From: Ephydatia muelleri
Taxonomy: Eukaryota > Porifera > Demospongiae > Spongillida > Spongillidae
Length of the DNA stretch: 64,000 nt
Assembly (NCBI GenBank): GCA_013339895.1
Contig: JABACO010000021.1
Span: 4,334,016-4,398,015 of the forward strand
Reading direction: 5' to 3'
Shown: positions 14,301-26,900 of the stretch, piece by piece
Position numbering within the stretch: the stretch's first letter is position 1
How the letters are laid out: each line of letters starts with the position of its first letter
Made by a program: the position numbers and the translations under genes
The notes under the pieces: model-generated
What the model was told of the DNA's origin: nothing
The model's input: the letters and a program-made list of their open reading frames with translations, nothing else
Databases searched by the model: none

Positions 14301-17300
14301 GATATAAAATTGTATCTTGAATATATATGGAGGCAAACCTTTGCTAGGTACAGCATCACATCAGCGCATGCTTCCAATTGAATACTTTCCCAGAACCACT
14401 GATGATGTATACAATAATTTAAAAAGACACGCAATCTTCAGTATGGTGGTCTACCTGTTGTCTGACAACAAAAATGCTAGAGGGAGTTGGAGGTAGTGCT
14501 TCAGCTTCAACAAGGTCACAAGTAACCAGATGTGTAAGACCAGGTTGTCCAAGTTCAGAGCGTACACCACCTACAAGGGAAACAAATTCCTTAGACATAA
14601 CAACTCTTTTGTCACAATAACTCTATTTAAATTTATAATATTCTAGGGAGTACTCAACACTACATCATCAGAACAATTTACATTCCAAGTAATATGTTGA
14701 GCATAGACATTTGATTTAACTAACCCGAAGGAACCAGGCAATCATACATCATCTCAGAAATGACCCAACAATTCAACCTGTTCTGTTCAAAAATTTTAAC
14801 ATCCTCTCCCTTAAATTGTTTGCATCTGATCTGAATATTCCTTTCATCGGGCAGGCAATGAGTGGAGACAGTACTGCCGCTATAAGACATGTTTCTTCTA
14901 TAGTTACATGGGCATGGCATTGCTTTTTGTGGCTACTAAAACTGTAAGTGCTAAAATTCCTCTTTCATGTGCTATAGGTAATACAAGTTATGCAAAGAAG
15001 ATGAAATACTACACGTTTGATTTCAGCTAACTAGCTGTTGCAAAGAATAAATATGATTATTTCATAAATTCTCCCATGTTAGTAAAATTATTAATATAAA
15101 AAACAGTTACTGCAAAGTGCAAATCTATTAAATATAGTACAGTGTATCCTATGAAGTTCAATAAAATCGATAGATATAAAATGCTCTATGAATGCAGCTA
15201 AAACAATGATAAAAGAATAAACCATACCATTCTGAACCAAAATGGCTTCCATATCCTTTGTGTCCTCTTCAGAGAAACCAAAAAGAGCAATCACACACCC
15301 CACAAATGGCGGCAACTTAAATACCATCTAAGCAAAAAAAAGGGTTAGCAAAAATATAAAACTGACAATGTAAGTATTGCAGTTTACAATAATCCAACAA
15401 GCTCTTTGACAATGGATGCACAATACATACAAGTGTGTGGTTCACTCACAATTACCAATTACATTTTGTGGGTTCCGACTAAAACAAGACTGGGGAATGG
15501 GGGAGTGGGGTTGAATAAAGAACATCTGGTACATACCATTTCTGAACTTGTTGAAGAAGTGTCCCTGAAACAGAAATCGAAAGTTTAGTATTGCCATATT
15601 GATGAAAAGTCGACTAAATGCGCTACAATTATAAACTTGAACTGCTATCAGAAAACTAAAATTAACCAACATGGCAAGTATTAATTTACACATCCTTAAA
15701 TTAGCATATATGTATGATTGTCTTTGAAGTGATCTAAATAAGTTGTACTAATCATAGTGTATGCAACAAAAAAATAACACATGCAATAGTGTCTCACAAG
15801 TATCGCTTCTCCCAGCACTGGAGAATCCATTCTTCACTCATTATTGGAAGGCCAAATCCTACAGCAACCTTAAAAAAATATGCATGTTTCTATACAAAAT
15901 TGTGCTATTTTATCTATCACATACTTTATACTTGGATCCGGTTACAGAATGAGCCACAACATGAGTAACGGAATTTGAAATATCCTTACGAATGCTTCCT
16001 CCCATCATATGAACTAATGAACTCAGATGATGCTATGGACAGGCAGATATCAAAATGACAAATCCATAAAATTATGTTACTAGTAATCTAACCAGTCTCT
16101 GCTTGTCCCTAAATCCAATAAAGCAAATAACAGTCCCTTCCATGTTAATTGAATACACTGGACGTGTAGTGTTTGGTAGTGGCTGTAGAAGGAATGTATG
16201 AACAAGAATGCTTCTAAATACTATAAGGGTACTGAGCTCTTGCATCAAAACATAACCCTAATTGGCACACATCCATTTATTACATATGCATGTGACTGCA
16301 TAAATACTATTTGCCAAAGCATGCAAGACAAAGATATAAGTAACTTTTAATGTACCTTTTTGGAAGAGGCTGATAATACCACACATGGTGAACCTACTAT
16401 TCTGCAGGCAAAGAAAAACAGCAACATACATGCATTGTTAACGATTGATGCATTGGAGATCACCCTCCTTGAAGTAACCACTTTGTTTAGAATAATTCAA
16501 TAATCTTAAAGGTAACGAGTATAGCTAATTATTTGGTAACAAGGAAGTTTTTGAAAGTCATCCATATAATTTTGATTTTTAAATTTACCATCAGGGAAAT
16601 TATTTAAGCAGTTCTATTTTGATACATTGGAAAATAGAAGATAGTACATATGTGGTATTTATAAAACTCATGACTACTACCAGCTCATCTTCTGATAGGA
16701 GAGAGTAGTTAATAAAGTCAAGTTTAGGAAAAGTGTTGCTGAATGCTGCCCTAATTCATTACAGCATATTAATACAATTATTAACATTAATGAGATGCCT
16801 AAATAAAGTCAAGTTTAGGAAAAGTGTTGCTGAATGCTGCCCTAATTCATTACAGCATATTAATACAATTATTAACATTAATGAGATGCCTACATATTCA
16901 AGATTATTCAAACTTTTACATTGGAAAATAGATGTGTCTATTCCTCACTATCAACATTAAATGGCCCTACTATGATGTAGTCAGTCCGCACATAACTGAT
17001 CAAATCTTAGCCCGTAGAAAATAATGACCTCTTTAGTATCGTGTGTTGTTTCATTTTGGTTTCAGTGAATGGTCAATAGTCCAGCACAGTGTACTGCGGA
17101 AAAGTACATCGGCATGCAGGGAACACCAGCATGTGCTGTATTACAGGAGTGACATTGACGCTTGCCCGATTAAGCACCGTCGGGCAAGTTGACCCAATCT
17201 TCGGGTTGCCCGTATGGGCAAGTAATGGCAATACACTTTACTTGCCTGCTGTTATTCGTTATGTAATCCTATTGTAGACCATAGTTGGTTTAAGTGAGTG

Positions 17301-18097
17301 GTATGGTTAAAGTGGAAGCCACAAAGGAGACACACATGGTCCCATTTGTGCTATGCACGCTAGTATGCTATCCAAACTGCAACCTTCAAAAGGATGTTAG
17401 TTTCCCAGGCAAAGCTCCACCAGTTAAGAGGCAAAAATGACAAGAAAATAGAGATAAGAGGATTGAGTTGTATGAGACAGAAACTCGTGTGAGACGTTTT
17501 GTTCCAGAGAGTTCGTGGCAACTATGATGACCATGGGTTGCATATGATGAGGAAAAAGCTCTATGTCTTAGGACAATCAGTGTCAATCAATGCAAGCAGT
17601 ATAAATAATTGGCACATGTACATGAAAATGGCTGCAATATTTTAGGTCCATGCTTGTATACCAGTTTAACTGCTTGTGCAAATATGTGCAATACTATTAT
17701 TAAATTCACATACATGTATGGATTTTAATGTTTGTTTGTCATGACCCAATGCCATTTACATGTACACATTTGGCCACTACCATAGTGCAAGTAGGCATCA
17801 TCAGACACTTGCTCCACAGGGCAAGTAGGCATCATCAGACACTTGCCCCACAGGACAAATAGGCATCATTAGACACTTGCCCCACAGGGCAACTAGCCCA
17901 AACAGCCTAATGCTGATCCCTGTGCATGTAAAAAGTAACAATCAGTTAAAAACTGAAATTAATTTTATAGGTATCTATTCAAGATACCTTTCTTTATGCA
18001 TGTAAAGTGTACCGTAATCTGTTATGCCAAAATACCCAGGCTGTACAAGTACATGTACAAATTTATAATTGTAAAACGATTGGACTATATCAAGAAC

Positions 18098-18141
<44 letters not shown>

Positions 18142-19645
18142 CTGCATTTCTTTGAGCAGAGAGTATCATATTGTTCACCATCAAATGCTTCCAGTACAAA
18201 GACAGTTCCAGACCAATCAAAGATGTCATCACTGATGGAATTGACATTCAAAACATGTGACACTTCATAGTGTAGTTCCTGTAATAAATATATTTGACAT
18301 CTGAAAACCCTAAACACAACACCATGTCTGCACTACAGTGTACAACTATTACTATTCCCCCTCATTGCAAGCAATAAATGAAAGTTTTGTTGATGCAAGA
18401 AGCTTCACTTGAACTACAAATGGCTACCATAATTCTGGTGAGCTCCAGAGAGCCTCATGCATCCCAAACACATGCTGTCTAGGAAGTAGGAGCTCGATAC
18501 ATAACAGAACCCCATGACTTCCTTCAGCAGATTTGACATTAGTGCAAGCTGTAATATTTAAATAAAACACTTCTCATTATTTACGATATCGAAAAGTAAA
18601 GGTAATCTAGGACATCATTTGCAATGTGCATGTTTCATTTGACTGAATTAATCACAAAGAAATCATTAATTAGTACTGTTGTCACACACAAGATAATCAT
18701 TTCATACACTGGCCATTAATTACTTGCATATTCAATGCTAATATATAACTTACAGATGCAATTAATTAAACACCTTACATCAATTCAGGAATACCTACCT
18801 GCAACGAAGCAAGTAGCTGGGGTTGCACTACTTCTCCAACAACACAAGCATAGTGTTTCTCTATAAATACACGTATTCAAGATAATATTTATGAATGCTC
18901 CAATGAATGATCAGTCTATAAAACGTATAATTATGACGCGTGCCTGCAAAACATGACCTCAAATGATGCTACATCCTTAGTGCAATATTGCACACCGGGG
19001 GCATGGCTAAATGATAGTAATTATCTTGAATCAAGTTGCACTCAATAACATACAATCCGTTTGCACACAAACACTGCAGATGCATTTCGAACATCCCAAT
19101 ACTGAGCTCATTCCATAAATATACTGTATATCTTATATGTCACACATACGGACAGCCCAGATGCTTTTTGGCAAGGAAATCGCCTACTTCCATATTACAA
19201 TTTTACAGATGTCGATGATAGAGATGGTACCTCATGTGAAACAAACGATATTCCCATCATCTCCTCTCTATATATGTGATGCTTTCATAAAATTGTAAGC
19301 CATGCAGCACAACGCCTGTTGTTATTGCAAACATAATATGAACTGGACGTATACATTCAAAGTCAGAGTTTCTTATCACCTAATTAGCTGTCTCTTCTAT
19401 AATTTACCAAGAGATTTAATGTAGCTTACTAGCACATGTAGGTGGCATATGCCTTTATCTTCACCGCATATACATGTATCACGGTAGCCCATTAACGTAC
19501 CATTACTTACTATGGTTTGCATGCGGTCTTCACCTCACGTACCTGAAATATCTATTCCAGCACAATCGCTATCATCAAATACAACGGGAACTAGACATCG
19601 GTTTGAACTGAGCAGAGAAACACTCTGTGACTGATCCGGTTCCAT
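8373..19645 (-). CDS. ECT2: ECT2 / Pebble Rho guanine-nucleotide exchange factor, complete (26 exons)
   Basis: Rho GEF that activates RhoA at the cell equator for cytokinesis, together with centralspindlin. Exons (high to low): 19645-19543, 18860-18799, 18278-18142, 16401-16356, 16182-16093, 16032-15925, 15868-15798, 15564-15537, 15327-15228, 14570-14455, 14398-14339, 14285-14189, 14127-14012, 13954-13838, 13771-13703, 12690-12580, 12523-12427, 12377-12296, 12244-12166, 12092-11979, 11889-11772, 9507-9347, 9285-9194, 9115-9050, 8596-8545, 8489-8373. Total 2409 nt, 802 aa; human ECT2 is about 880-914 aa. N-terminal BRCT-like region about 1-115; BRCT1 about 128-205 (GTVICFIGF, MMGGSIRKD, THVVAH); BRCT2 about 219-306 (GCVIALFGFSEED, THLVT, WFWES). 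Basic linker (NRKRQKRR). DH domain about 352-545 (TELLQTEKNFVNIL, YPPFVNFFEMSK, PVQRIPR, HVNEDKRKTEAQ). PH about 563-690, then a polybasic tail (RKRVKRAFSTR). The start at 19645 is chosen because it is in frame with the BRCT exons; the ATG at 19650 is not. The intron at 12295-12245 has a GC donor. Two introns open with TG repeats. Confidence 0.93.
10200..10384. repeat. Minisatellite, ~35-bp unit, about 5 copies
   Basis: Degenerate tandem units built on GTATTAGCGCTGGGGGCCCA plus ACATGGTATGTCCTGG, much more GC-rich than its surroundings. It lies in the large ECT2 intron between exons 11889-11772 and 9507-9347. The first units are expanded by CACACA. No coding sense. Confidence 0.85.
10790..11310. 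repeat. Degenerate foldback element related to the 22201-22966 family
   Basis: Both halves carry the words shared by the large foldback elements: a 'GTTCGATACCCC...GGTAGGAGCATTC' module at 10863-10919 and its inverted partner 'GAATGCTCCTACCTGAAG' at 11183-11202. A central inverted pair, TTGATTCACGCC / GGCGTGAATCAA, lies at about 10993-11073. The similarity is patchy and the ends are not defined. A direct repeat built on GATTGATCC lies just outside, at about 10636 and 11430. It sits in an ECT2 intron. Confidence 0.6.
13983..14010. repeat. CA/TA dinucleotide repeat directly after an ECT2 splice donor
   Basis: (CA)n followed by (TA)n on the plus strand. On the ECT2 (minus) strand it reads gtatatatat then (GT)n and starts at the donor of exon 14127-14012. 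UG-rich runs next to donors are known binding sites for CELF and TDP-43-like proteins; any role here is inference. Confidence 0.85.
16711..16892. repeat. Tandem duplication, 91-bp unit x2
   Basis: Two adjacent copies of a 91-bp unit beginning AATAAAGTCAAGTTTAGG (16711 and 16802), with no difference that I can see. It lies in an ECT2 intron. The identity suggests a recent event, or an assembly duplication. Confidence 0.95.
17786..17900. repeat. Short tandem repeat, 34-bp unit x3 plus partial
   Basis: Units at 17786, 17820 and 17854, each GGCAAGTAGGCATCATCAGA plus CACTTGCCCCACAG. Each unit is itself an imperfect inverted repeat (GCAAGT...ACTTGC). A related GGGCAAGT-rich patch lies at 17160-17245. 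Located in an ECT2 intron. Confidence 0.9.
18101..18138. repeat. (CA)19 microsatellite adjoining an ECT2 splice donor
   Basis: A pure CA run on the plus strand. On the ECT2 strand it reads (TG)n and begins two bases inside the intron, directly after exon 18278-18142 (CAG|gtatgtgtg...). Confidence 0.95.
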
Positions 19646-20941
19646 ACCATAAACGAATTTTCAAACAATTTCGCGCGCGCGACGTAATATTTAATTTGAA
19701 TACAATAGCCAATAATAATAGAATTACGTTTGTGTTAATATTAATATCTAACTCGGCATCTCAAAGCTAGTACTTATGCCGGAATTCCATAGTGTATAAC
19801 AGCTTCATTGATCTGGATTTGGGTCCTGAAACATACCACAGCGCCCCTCTCTGCGAGAGACACAATGATTGATATCTGAACGTTTTAACGGTTTATAATT
19901 CAGCTATTCAGCTAGATAGAATAACTAAGCATTGAAAGATGCACTCGTGCACTGAGGTTTAGCGACAAAGCTGAAACTACGGGCTCAAGTAACAAAATAG
20001 TTCTAAGCTGCAGTCGCATAATTGTAATTACAAATTAAATGCGCATCTATTGGAATTCATTTTGTATTATAAGTCGGGACCATTGTACTAGTAAGTTTAC
20101 AGTTCACTCGTGCACTATGTGATAGTACATGTCGTATGGTGCGTGGTACAAAAAGTTAGTAATTTTCTGATTTCAAATCGTTTGCATAGCGGTTTGTTTT
20201 GCCGAGACGTTCACTTTTATATTGATCGTTGCACTAATAAAAGAATCAGGGTCGTTCCAGCTTCACATATGTATAACATTCGGTGTTCATTAGTTTAAGG
20301 TGCCTTTCTTGTAACTATAATGAATGTTAACTCCACACTTGCGGGACACCAGCAAAGTAAACACTACATATACAGGGAGACGCGTTATTTTATTGCATCC
20401 GCCACGTAGTCCTTAATGGTTCAATTGGTACCACTCCCTCTCCCTATGACCATCACTTCGGTTCCAGCTACTATTTGCACGCCATAACAACACTGCATCT
20501 ATTTGCTTGCCATGTCAGCAGGCACATGCATCTATTTGCACACCTTCACACGCCACGACATAGAAATTTACTTTACTCAGTATGCAGAGCCAGTTCCACG
20601 TTACATAGAGGCAGTTCATGTCACATAGAAAAGCCAGTTGATGTTGATCCACAGTAAGACCAGTTGTTCCACACAGTACATAAAGCCAGATCCACACAGT
20701 ACAACACAAAATTGTATGTTAGATGACATGACATAATATTTATGTTTATAAGTAATGTCTAGTAACACTATAGTCACACTATTGTACTGTGATTTGCTGG
20801 CGATGTGGAATTACAAAATGCCTCTTCATAACCCCCCCTCCCCCCACACTCCTTCCCCACTGACTCAAATGCAAATCATTTGTTGTATAATGTGCTATTT
20901 TTTATTATTTATCAATCTCTTTTTTTTCTCAAGGTATTGAA
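19646..20941. promoter_or_regulatory. Divergent promoter region between ECT2 and TM9SF3
   Basis: 1.3 kb between two head-to-head start codons, so at least two promoters or one shared bidirectional promoter must lie here. The ECT2-proximal end is the only CpG-rich piece (GCGCGCGCGACGT, 19672-19684). Further along, at about 20460-20712, is a run of short degenerate repeats built on 'agccagttccac/acatag'. A pyrimidine-rich stretch with an AG at 20932-20933 precedes the TM9SF3 ATG, so the start codon may lie in the second exon behind an untranslated first exon. No clear TATA box is assignable. Confidence 0.6.
19660..19676 (-). promoter_or_regulatory. E2F-like site plus CHR-like TTTGAA upstream of ECT2
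   Basis: Read on the ECT2 strand, GCGCGAAA (19676-19669, an E2F/CDE-type site) is followed after three bases by TTTGAA (19665-19660, a CHR-type site). The pair ends about 15 bases before the ECT2 ATG. Paired CDE/CHR sites control G2/M genes through DREAM/MuvB, and vertebrate ECT2 is a cell-cycle gene. Function in this organism is inferred from position and motif only. Confidence 0.45.
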
Positions 20942-23900
20942 ATGGATTTCTGGCTATGTCTAGTGTTTCTGACAACTGTACAAATGAGATTTCACACATG
21001 TCAGGCTGATGAGCACACTCATACTGTGAGTAGATGCAAATTGGAGACTTCATTTTGTTCGTTCTCAGTAGTGTCATTATCCTGTTATCAGTTTCCTTGA
21101 CCTAACTGTATTTAGTTGTTTTTAATCCTTCATATTGTTTTGCGATAGGTGAGAAAGAATGCAAAAGGGTGATAGTGACATTAAAAGTAGGTTGGGAATT
21201 AATCAGAAAGCTAATCCAGTCAATGCATTGGAATAATTAAAATGATAAGCCTGCTGTAGCTAAATAAAATGTAATATGAATACTACACAAGAAAGTGAAT
21301 GCACCTGTTGTACATGTAAGGCTATTTTTGCAGAAAGTATCCCTAGAAGTTGATTGAAACTAGGTGCTCTTGCAGATTGAAAAAGTTGTTGCAATACAGG
21401 TTTCTTGCTACATGATGAAAAGCAACAATGGATAATGCTGTACAATCATTTATATATATTATCTTGTCGTGTCCTCATATACCCTTACATAGGACAGAAC
21501 TTTAAAACCATCGTTTGGTAGCTCTGGCTAATAAAGAACATTTGCACAACATCCATTTGTGTTTGCAAATGGTCATGATTAGGTGAATGTGAGTTATACT
21601 ACATATGTAGTAGTAATTGCATACACCGGTACACACCGGTACTATGTAGTAGAATTACACAGTTCATATGAACCGAACCATAAAACAAATTTTTAGATGG
21701 GTCTTATTATTACAACATTTCTCACTTAGCAACTGGTTATCCATAGTTGCAGTAATGATTGAATTCATTATATGAAATGCAGTTGAATACCTACTCTACT
21801 GTACTTGTTGAATGCACTTGTGGGCCAAAATATGTGCCTCATTCTTTCTACCTTTGTGCCATAGTACAATCCACATGAAGAAATTGTGCTTTGGATGAAT
21901 GCTGTTGGACCTTATCACAATCGACAAGAAACATACGCTTACTTTTCTTTGCCATTTTGCAAAGGACCTGTCAAGGAAATAAGTCATTATCATGAAACTA
22001 TTGGTGAAGCGTTGCAAGGTGTTGAACTGGAATACAGTGGCTTGGAAATTGGATTTAAAGGTGCATCTTAGTAATATGCTTGCAAGTGTGTCCCTTCCAC
22101 AATGAAGGAAACTTCTACGAACATTTGCCACCAGTACACTTTTAAATTATTGGTTTTAGAATTTAGTTAATTGGAAGGTAAATATAATTATTCTATATGG
22201 GGAACGTTCTATACGAAAATGGGTCTTATTTTATAACATAAAATTTAAATCGATATATCTTCCGAAATATTAACGCTATCGGGTTCCTATTTTTAACACA
22301 ACATACCACACCATTACTATGTGTGAAAATCCATTTTGGTGTCTTACACATGCGGGGTACCGACATTTCAAGGTTCGATACCCCGTAGGGTTCAAAACGG
22401 CCACATCTTCAGGTAGGAGTGTCCAAATCGGTTCAAAATAGGTACCTATGTAGAAGGGTCCTACCGCTATTGATTTGTTGTGTTCGTTAATTTTGCTTTA
22501 TCCGTTGTGGAGATACAAATGTGCAAAGAAATTGCATATTTCCCGGGCGTTACGCGCCATTAACGTATTACGACTGACTTCGAGGACGTCCTCGTAATAC
22601 GTTAATGGCGCGTAACGCCCGGGAAATATGCAATTTCTTTGCACACTTGTATCTCCATAACGGATAAAGCAAAAATTAACGAACAGAACAAATCTATAGC
22701 GGTAGGACCCTTCTACATATTTTGAACCGATTTGGACATTCCTACCTGAAGTGTGGCCGTTTCGAACCCTATGGGGTATTGGACCTTGTAACGTCAGTAC
22801 CCTGCATGTATAAGACACAAAAAATGGATTTTCACATATAGTAATGGTGGGGTATGTTGTGTTAAAAATAGGAACCCGATAGCGTTAATATTTTGGAAGA
22901 TATATCGATTTACATTTTTTGTTATAAAATAAAATCCACAAGACCCATTTTCGTATAGAACGTTCCATATTTCCTTCCGTTATAGTAACATATTAAAATA
23001 ATTAGATGTAGTTAGCAAGCTATAATTGCTAGCAATTTTTATTCACTGTGGGACATCCAATGTGTTCTGTTGACAATTTATTAATAGTAGGATGGTATCC
23101 ATTTTAATTTGCATTTAATACCAATCTTCATAATATGACATTACTGATCACAATATTGATGTGTGAGCATTTCACCTGCTTCGGTGCTCTAATTAACTCA
23201 TGAATGACACTAATATATCACTTTGTCTCCAGTGTTGCATGCACTTCAATTTGGAGCAATCATGTTTGTATGTGTGCATGTAGAATTTCTTTTTTATGTA
23301 CAAGTACTGGTTTTTACTAACATGGTAGCCCAATGATGGTGTGCAATTGTTTATGTAGTGATGAGGTGTTTCCATTCACCAGAACGTCTTTGAGCAGTAA
23401 AGTTAAGTATTTTTGTCTATGGATTACCACTGTTGGTTTGTGTATTAGAGCTATTCCATATTGAACCAGCGCAACATTCGGCCACCGCCTCTGCAGATTC
23501 CTTTTTAATTAATTTGTTTAACAGATCCTATTGTAACTATGTTGTGTGTACAGTTTCACTTTCAGAATCACTTTGGCTCATGAATGATAATGAGTATAAT
23601 AATAAGTCAAAGTTGCTAATTTCGACTTGATCTCGTTACTCGTATATGGGCCAGTGATCAAGTGAGCGTACTTGCATGTAGATGTGAATGGTAATACAAT
23701 TAAATGAAAGTGCATACATGTGGCAGTTTAAAATAGACACACTAACAATAAACACTATTAAAATATAAGCAGCGCAGGCTACGTGGGGCATTATACCAGT
23801 GATTTTGTGAATCACTGGCCCAACGAGAGCAAGTCATTTGAACTCCATGTATGTGTACATGCATCAGGTCTGCATATGCTGCATCCATATGCACGTTGTG

Positions 23901-26900
23901 CACATATATTATAACATCTCATTGCTTTCAGTGTTGAGCTACATATACATGTACATGTAGCTGTGTGGCTCGGTAAACTTTGTAGTTAAGCAGTACTTGA
24001 CTTTTTAAAGACTAAAGTACATTTACCTCCCCATATAATGCAAAATCCCAAAATGATGTTTAGTATAGGTATATCATACATGTAACATACTCTATTATTA
24101 TACCAACAACAAAAAATATCTAAACGGCACTTTTTGAGATATTGTGACATTTCGACTTTGACCAGCAAGGATGTTAAGTTAATACAAAAATAACTAACCA
24201 CTTTAAAAGCATTCAATTAATCTCCATGTAAATTGCTGTAACTGGATACAAACACCATTACTACCACGTAAGTGTCACAGAGTTATATGTACATCTTTGC
24301 AAAGCGATCCTGTCTAACTCAAAAATAGCAAATTCCACATCTTTAGGAACCAAAGTGATTCTGAAAGTGAAATTGTACACACAACAATCTGTAAATATGG
24401 GAATTTGAAAGAAACCTGAAGGGGTAGTGGCAAATGTTGTGCTGGTGTAAATATGGAAATGCTTCTTACACATGTAAACTTCATTGAGTAGGCATGTCAC
24501 CAAACATAATATATGTATCATATGTTTGGTTATGTACTGAGTGGATTTTGCAATACGTGGGACATGTACTGTATTACTGGCAAAATTAAGCAATATTACT
24601 GTACATGATTGTTCCTTTTCAGATGCTGTTCCAAAGCAGGAATACTGCAGTCTCACGTTAACTGAAACAAGCTATATCAAGTTGGTTTATGCAATCTCAA
24701 ATCATTACTGGTATCAGATGTACATAGGTATGTTGGTCTTGGTGTGTACTGCTGGAAATGCTGATACGGAAAGTTTTGGTATTGTACTTCATCTTTTTCT
24801 CTTCATCCTCTCATCCTGCTAACAAAATAGATGACCTCTCCATGTGGGGTAAGTATTTATGTAACAATACACATATATTCATCCTTGGGTACAGTATTTT
24901 TATGCCACTAAAACTCACACAGTAATGATGCACACACTTGCATTATTTTGTGTGTTCCATAATTACTATCAATTTTTAATGATTGCAGTGTGTTGTAATA
25001 ACATGGCTAAACATTCCAGTGTTAGCAAAATTTTTTTCACGTACATGTAACAATAAAATTAATTAGTGCCATAAATGATTTTAAATTACAGTTGTGCTAC
25101 CATAAAACGACATGTAGTCCAATAAATGACTATGCTTTTTGTCAAAGTTTTAAAATATTAGAACATTGAACCAAGATAAACAACCACCCTATTCAGTATT
25201 ACTGTAATGATTTCATAAACAATACAACAAAACACTACACATGCATGTAGATGCAGCCAGCCCAGCTGCAAAAATGATACTGTTTCTTAAATGCTTGTAC
25301 TGACACCATAAGCAGTTTCAATGGTGGAGTCAGAATGTGCTAGGACATTGAAGTTTGTGGTTGGAAAGAAAGTCCTTACTGAAACATTGCGGTATTGTAT
25401 CTTACGTACTATCATTAATGTTCTCATTACGCTGCAGTTTTAATGGGGTACCTTTGGAAAGGTGTTACCAGTACAGAAGTCTTTTGTGGTGTTTCCGTTT
25501 CTCAGTCAAAATACATACATATGGATGCAGTATGTCCAATTGCTTTCTTTAACGATGACCATGTGTACGGTAGTTCCAAAGCGTATGTGTGCACCTATTC
25601 GAATTTAGTCTTCACGTTTTGCATACAGCTGGTAATATGTAAAACTACTCATCACGTTTGACCATTAATAATAATAACTGCAGTGGAATTAGTCCATTAA
25701 TTTTAGCCTAGTAATTAAAGTGTTAATAATTGGCATTAATAATTATAACTTGAATGTAGGGGTCACTGAATCTTGAATGATAAAGAGTTTAATAAAATTA
25801 ACAAGACCACATTCAATAATTGAGTAGATGTCATATGATTTTTTGTTGTGAATTTATTATTTTAGTTCAATATATGCTTGTTGTAATTTCTTCCCAAGTA
25901 ATTATGCCAAATATAATAATTGAAAGTTAATTAGCTAGCAGAATTTATTTTAAAGGCTTTGTGGGACACCCTATATGTATCACTCCAATAAAGCCCATGA
26001 GAAAATTGTAAAGGGTGTCCCATAGTCAATAAACACCCAAAATACATGGCTAATTCGAAAAATAGAAAATTACCATCCTTGCAACTCCAAAACGTTCAAT
26101 TAGTTCATTTGAAAGGTTTCTGTGTGATGTTAATTAAGCATATCCTGGTTAGATCTAATGCAAGTGCATTCCTCACAGCTATTTGCGTTCATTAAAACTG
26201 AGTTTAGGAAAGTAATATTGCACAGTACCTGTGTCATCCCATAGCAGCAACCAGACACAAACAAGCACTGACTGTACAAATTACCTACAAGTCCATAAAG
26301 CACATATTGAACAGTAGACAATGCAACAGTAGACAATATACGTCCTTTTCTCTTTACGCAGTAGTAACCACGATTACTTCATCATGAAGCCAGAATGTTC
26401 GAAACTCAGGCTACTCAAACTGATACATATCCCTCAGAAAGTAATGAGTTTCTGCTAAACAGTCATTGGAGCAATGTTTTTTGTCGTGTTCAAACCAAGG
26501 ACAATAATTGTGATGGAGTTACAAGTCCTCAAAAAAGGCCATTGTTGCGCATCTTTATCTGTCTATATGGTAGCAACCCAATTAAGACCTATTGCTTTTC
26601 ATTTTTGGTGGTGATGCAGGATATACTGTATAAGTAAAGTTAAATACGAATTTGAATTATTACAATTAGCCTGGCATTTGTTTTTACGAATTACAATTAC
26701 GAATTTATTTATAAATAATCATTAATAAATACGAGTACAGGTCGAATACATTGTTACTTGAATTTGAATTGAGAATGGCTGAGAAGTAGGATTTTACGCT
26801 AGCGGTAAATAAAGGTGAAAAATGGACCAAGATGGATGAGCTGGATGTTGCTGATGGAGAAGAGTGCGTGACGAAGATGGGGAGGAATCACAGCTTCCTG

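Noticed and set aside
17975-18317. Four overlapping open frames around 18100 with poly-His/Thr or poly-Val/Cys tracts
   Set aside because: These are readings of the (CA)n repeat; only the ECT2 exon 18278-18142 is real.
18425-18552. Extra ECT2 exon candidate on the minus strand (acceptor near 18552)
   Set aside because: It looks partly protein-like, but exons 18860-18799 and 18278-18142 already join in phase and the full model totals an exact multiple of 3 without it; the candidate lacks a convincing donor and its phase-0 frame hits a stop.
22498-22818. 106-codon open frame on the minus strand inside the foldback element
   Set aside because: It spans both inverted arms and the palindromic centre; there are no protein motifs, and it arises from the GC-rich inner arms.
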